Source: Variovorax paradoxus (lineage in GTDB: Bacteria > Pseudomonadota > Gammaproteobacteria > Burkholderiales > Burkholderiaceae_C). From it: a DNA stretch of 64,000 nt. Where the stretch lies: assembly GCF_030815855.1 (NCBI RefSeq), contig NZ_JAUSXG010000001.1, positions 3,534,001 through 3,598,000 of the forward strand, in the 5' to 3' direction. The notes beneath the pieces are model-generated. The model did no database searches and was not told the origin of the DNA. It worked only from the letters and a program-made list of their open reading frames with translations. The position numbers and the translations under genes were made by a program. This document shows, in pieces, positions 60,976 to 64,000 of this stretch. The stretch's first letter is position 1, and every line of letters begins with the position of its first letter.

Positions 60976-61746
60976 TCATGCCTTGCCTCCGGTGATCATG
61001 TTGCCCAGGTAAGCCGTGCGCACACGCGCATCGGCCCGGATGTCGCCGGGCAAGCCTTCGGCCAGCACGCGGCCCAGTTGCATCACGGTCACGGTGTCGG
61101 AAATGTCCATCACGATATTCATGTTGTGCTCGATGAGCACCACGGTGTGCGCGTCGCGCAGGCCACGGATGAGCCGCTTCATGTCGTCGAGGTCGTCGAT
61201 GCCCATGCCCGAGGTCGGCTCGTCCAGGAAGATGGCCTTGGGTTTCGCGGCGAGCGCCATGCCCACTTCGAGGCGGCGTTGCTGGCCGTGCGACAGCTCG
61301 CTCGCGGGTATGTCGGCCAGCCGCGTGAGGCCCACACGTTCCAGCACCTCCGCCACCGTCTCGGCGCAGGCACGTTCGCCCACCGGCGCGCGCCAGCAAT
61401 TCATCGCCTGGCGCGGCGCGATGCCCTGCGCCGCCACGCGCAGGTTCTCGCGCACCGACAGGCTGGGGAACAGGCTCGTGACCTGGAACGAGCGCGCCAT
61501 CCCGCGCTGCACGCGCTTGTGGTCGGGCTCGCGCGTCACGTCATGGCCGTCGAACACGATGCGACCGCCCGTGGTGGTGCCGGTGCCCGTGAACATGTGG
61601 AACAGCGTGGTCTTGCCCGCGCCGTTCGGGCCGATCACCGAGTGCACGGTGTTGCGCTTGATCTTCAGGTCGACGCCGCCGAGCGCGGCGAACTTGCCGT
61701 AGTGCTTGGTGACGCCGATGGCTTCGATGAGTACGGGTTCGCTCAT
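60976..61746 (-). CDS. livG: ABC transporter ATPase (LivG type)
   Basis: The 256-residue ATPase has Walker A SVIGPNGAGKTTLFHMFTG, RSFQVTSLFPSLSVRENLRV, signature LSHGQQRRLEVGMAL (S-H-G-Q in place of SGGQ), Walker B AIFLDEPTSGMG and VLIEHNMNIVM. ATGA overlap with livM. Confidence 0.92.
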   Translation of the reverse strand: MSEPVLIEAIGVTKHYGKFAALGGVDLKIKRNTVHSVIGPNGAGKTTLFHMFTGTGTTTGGRIVFDGHDVTREPDHKRVQRGMARSFQVTSLFPSLSVRENLRVAAQGIAPRQAMNCWRAPVGERACAETVAEVLERVGLTRLADIPASELSHGQQRRLEVGMALAAKPKAIFLDEPTSGMGIDDLDDMKRLIRGLRDAHTVVLIEHNMNIVMDISDTVTVMQLGRVLAEGLPGDIRADARVRTAYLGNMITGGKA

Positions 61747-62723
61747 GCCTTTTCTCCCTGGGCTGTGGTTGCTTGCGGTGCGTTCTTGGCTGCCGGCTCC
61801 TTGCGGAACACGCGCCGCCATGCGGCTTCGCCCAGCCCCCAGAGGCCACGCTGCATGCCGATGCTCACGCCGATCAGCAAAAGCCCCAGCAACAACAACC
61901 ATCGCGGCCACAGCGTCGAGAGCCAGTCGGCCAACAGCACATAGAAGGCCGAGCCCAGCACCGAAGCAAACAGGTTGCCGGTGCCGCCGATCACCGTGAT
62001 GACCAGGATCATCTCGCTCGTGTGGTACTCGGCGTTCGACAGCGGCGCAATGCCGGTCATCATCGCGTGCAGGCCGCCCGCAAGGCCGGTCACGGCGCCG
62101 GAGATCACGAAGGCCAGCAGCTTGAAGCGCTTGAGGTCGTAGCCCACGGCCGCTGCGCGGTCCTCGTTGTCGCGAATGGCCAGCAGCGTACGGCCGAACA
62201 CCGAGTCGGTCACGCGCAGCAGCAGGCCGAAGGCGATGAGGAACATCAGGGCCACGAAGGCGTAGTACTTCCAGGGCGTGTCCATGAAGGCGGGACGCGG
62301 CACATCGAGCAGCCCGTTGTCGCCCCCGGTCAGACCCGACGCGGTGTACGCCACGAAATAGAACATCTGCGCGAAGGCCAGCGTGAGCATCACGAAGTAG
62401 GTGCCGCGCTGGCGAATGGCGACCCAGCCGACCACCGCCGCGCCCAACGCGCCCATGGCGATGGCCGCCAGCAGCGCGAGCGGCATCGGCAGCTGGAGCC
62501 GCGTCAGCAGGATCGCAATGGTGTAGCTGCCCAGCCCGAAGAAGATGCCCTGCCCGAACGACAGCAGCCCCGTGTAGCCCAGCAGCAGGTTGCAACCCAG
62601 CGCGGCGAGCGCGTAGATCAGCACCTCGCTCGCGAGCGAGCCCGAGCGCATGCACAGCGGCAGCGCCAGCGTGACGATCAGCGCCAGGAGGAAAGTGATT
62701 TTTCTTGGCATGGCGTGGGTCAT
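61743..62723 (-). CDS. livM: ABC transporter permease (LivM type)
   Basis: The 326-residue permease has about nine membrane segments and the LivM signature LLGYTGLLSFGQGIFFGLGS, AIRDNEDRAAAVGYDLKRFK, VIGGTGNLFASVLGSAFYV. Start ATG at 62723, overlapping the livH stop; ATG at 62711 is another possible start. A charged tail follows residue 300. Confidence 0.92.
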   Translation of the reverse strand: MTHAMPRKITFLLALIVTLALPLCMRSGSLASEVLIYALAALGCNLLLGYTGLLSFGQGIFFGLGSYTIAILLTRLQLPMPLALLAAIAMGALGAAVVGWVAIRQRGTYFVMLTLAFAQMFYFVAYTASGLTGGDNGLLDVPRPAFMDTPWKYYAFVALMFLIAFGLLLRVTDSVFGRTLLAIRDNEDRAAAVGYDLKRFKLLAFVISGAVTGLAGGLHAMMTGIAPLSNAEYHTSEMILVITVIGGTGNLFASVLGSAFYVLLADWLSTLWPRWLLLLGLLLIGVSIGMQRGLWGLGEAAWRRVFRKEPAAKNAPQATTAQGEKA

Positions 62724-63580
62724 CCTCTGCGGCCGAGCAGGCCATGCGGACGCAAGAGCAGCACTGCCGCCATCGCGATGTAGATCATCAGGCTCGCACC
62801 CGGTGGCCAGATGGTGCTCATGAGGCTTTGCACGATGCCGATCAGCAAGCCGCCGACCAGTGCGCCGCCGAAGCTGCCGAGCCCGCCGATCACCACCACC
62901 ACGAAGGCCACGCCGAGCGCTTCCACGCCCATGAACGGTTCTGCGCCGCGGATCGGAGCGGCCAGCACACCGGCCAGCGCCGCAGTGGCCGCGCCGAGCG
63001 CGAACACCAGGCTGAACACGCGGAACACATTGATGCCAAGCAGCGACACCATCTCGGTCGATTCGCTGCCCGCGCGCACCGCGCTGCCGAGCCGCGTGCC
63101 TTCGAGCACCCACCACAGCAGCACCGCGAGCACGGCGGTGAAGCCGATCACGAACAGCCGGTACTTGGGATAGATGAAGCTGCCCCACATCACCACGCCC
63201 TGCAGCAGGTCGGGCGTCGGCACGCTGTTGCCCAGCGGTCCCCAGAACACGATGACGACCTCCTGCACCGCGAGCGCGAGGCCCACGGTCACGAGGATGT
63301 GGAACTCGTGCGCCTTGGCATAGACGCGGCGCAGCAGCAGCTTCTCGGCGAGCCAGCCCAGCCCGCCCACGAACAGCGGCACCAGCACCAGCGCGGCCCA
63401 GAAGTCGAGCCCCCACTGCATGGCCTGGAAGCACAGGTACGCGCCCAACAGATAGAAAGCCCCGTGCGCGAAATTCACGAAGCGCAGCAGGCCGAACACG
63501 ATGGACAAGCCAACGGCCAGCAGGAAATACAGCATGCCGATGCCGATTCCGTTGATGGTCTGGAGCAGGTAGACGGTCAT
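62720..63580 (-). CDS. livH: ABC transporter permease (LivH type)
   Basis: The 286-residue permease has eight or so membrane segments and LivH features GLLRFVNFAHGAFYLLGAYL, VTVGLALAVQEVVIVFWGP, and VVIGGLGSFGGALVGGLLIG. ATG at 63580 is chosen. It lies 26 bp after the binding protein gene. Confidence 0.92.
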   Translation of the reverse strand: MTVYLLQTINGIGIGMLYFLLAVGLSIVFGLLRFVNFAHGAFYLLGAYLCFQAMQWGLDFWAALVLVPLFVGGLGWLAEKLLLRRVYAKAHEFHILVTVGLALAVQEVVIVFWGPLGNSVPTPDLLQGVVMWGSFIYPKYRLFVIGFTAVLAVLLWWVLEGTRLGSAVRAGSESTEMVSLLGINVFRVFSLVFALGAATAALAGVLAAPIRGAEPFMGVEALGVAFVVVVIGGLGSFGGALVGGLLIGIVQSLMSTIWPPGASLMIYIAMAAVLLLRPHGLLGRRG

Positions 63581-63606
63581 GGGCGCGTCGGTGTCCTTTT
63601 GCGGCC

Positions 63607-64000
63607 TCAGGCCAGCTTGCAGCCGGTCTTGTCGACGGGCAGGAAGGACTTGCCCGAGCTCACCACGTCCACATAGTCGGCCGCGTTCTTCATCTTCGAC
63701 TTGGCCTTGCCCTTGAGCAGGTAGTAGTCCTTGATGACCTGGTGGTCGGCCTTGCGGATTTCTTCCGCGCCCGTGAGCCCTTCGTACTTCATCCCTTCGA
63801 GCGCCGCGATGACGGCTTTCTGGTCCACGGTGCCGGCTTTCACAATGCCGTCGATGAGGATCTTGGTGCAGACGTACGAGCCCGCGAGGCTGTAGTTGGG
63901 CGCGATCTTGAGTTTGTCGGACGTGAGCTTCACCAGGTCCTTGTTGAGCGCCGTGTCGGCCGTGTGCCAGTACTGCGCACCGAAGTAGACGCCGTCGCAC
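63607..64000 (-). CDS. ABC transporter substrate-binding protein, C-terminal part (cut by window edge)
   Basis: The last 130 or so residues of a periplasmic branched-chain-type binding protein: YFGAQYWHTADTALNKDLVK, PNYSLAGSYVCTKILIDGIV, KADHQVIKDYYLLKGKAKSK, ending CKLA. Its stop is 26 bp before livH. The N-terminal half and signal peptide lie outside the window. Confidence 0.85.
   Translation of the reverse strand, partial: CDGVYFGAQYWHTADTALNKDLVKLTSDKLKIAPNYSLAGSYVCTKILIDGIVKAGTVDQKAVIAALEGMKYEGLTGAEEIRKADHQVIKDYYLLKGKAKSKMKNAADYVDVVSSGKSFLPVDKTGCKLA

Overview
The window is GC-rich chromosomal DNA that looks like a Variovorax-type member of the Comamonadaceae (Burkholderiales). The basis is the house-keeping order gyrA-serC-pheA-tyrA-aroA/cmk-rpsA-ihfB-lapA-lapB, an aroA-cmk gene fusion, a tmRNA with tag ANDERFALAA, and several transport and oxidoreductase operons of the kind common in that family. 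The genus is an inference; no 16S gene is present.

Positions 1 to about 19,037 are the right part of a lambda-like prophage that runs off the left edge and is integrated at the 3' end of ssrA (tmRNA, 19038-19422). Its centre is an immunity region at 8450-10177. A leftward (minus-strand) promoter drives Cro, and a rightward (plus-strand) promoter drives a long accessory operon. Both promoters carry the same 19-bp dyad operator, each with a weaker second copy about 23-24 bp away. Between them lie a repressor without a peptidase domain, a small unknown gene and a glutamine-rich lipoprotein. The leftward operon runs cro, a terminator in the tR1 position, a CII-like gene, a replication initiator, a DnaB-type helicase, NinB, NinG, a Q-like late regulator, a tRNA-like pair, and the terminase genes, with the large subunit cut by the window edge. 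The rightward operon holds a pentapeptide-repeat protein, about twenty small genes almost all linked by 4-nt start/stop overlaps, the Bet recombinase, an HTH-HNH nuclease, an excisionase and the integrase.

Positions 19,038-34,720 are core genome: ssrA, gph, ubiG, an OmpA-family gene, gyrA, a DUF2059 protein, the serine/aromatic amino acid operon (serC, pheA, tyrA, aroA-cmk), rpsA, ihfB, lapAB and a ComEA-like helix-hairpin-helix protein.

Positions 34,810-44,271 encode transport: a TRAP transporter (DctPQM) followed by crcB, then a six-gene Mrp cation/proton antiporter in which the A subunit carries a fused B domain. Positions 44,299-53,267 are a molybdenum hydroxylase cluster of CO-dehydrogenase type (coxS, L, M, D, E, G and an xdhC-like gene, minus strand) facing a GAF-Fis regulator. 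The active-site loop of the large subunit is of the form II kind, so a true CO dehydrogenase is unlikely. Next come an NTF2-like protein and a tungstate ABC transporter (tupBCA) with a perfect palindrome upstream. The right end, 56,200-64,000, is an eight-gene operon read leftwards: a branched-chain-amino-acid-type ABC transporter (binding protein, LivHMGF), a Zn amidohydrolase, a second binding protein and an M81 peptidase.
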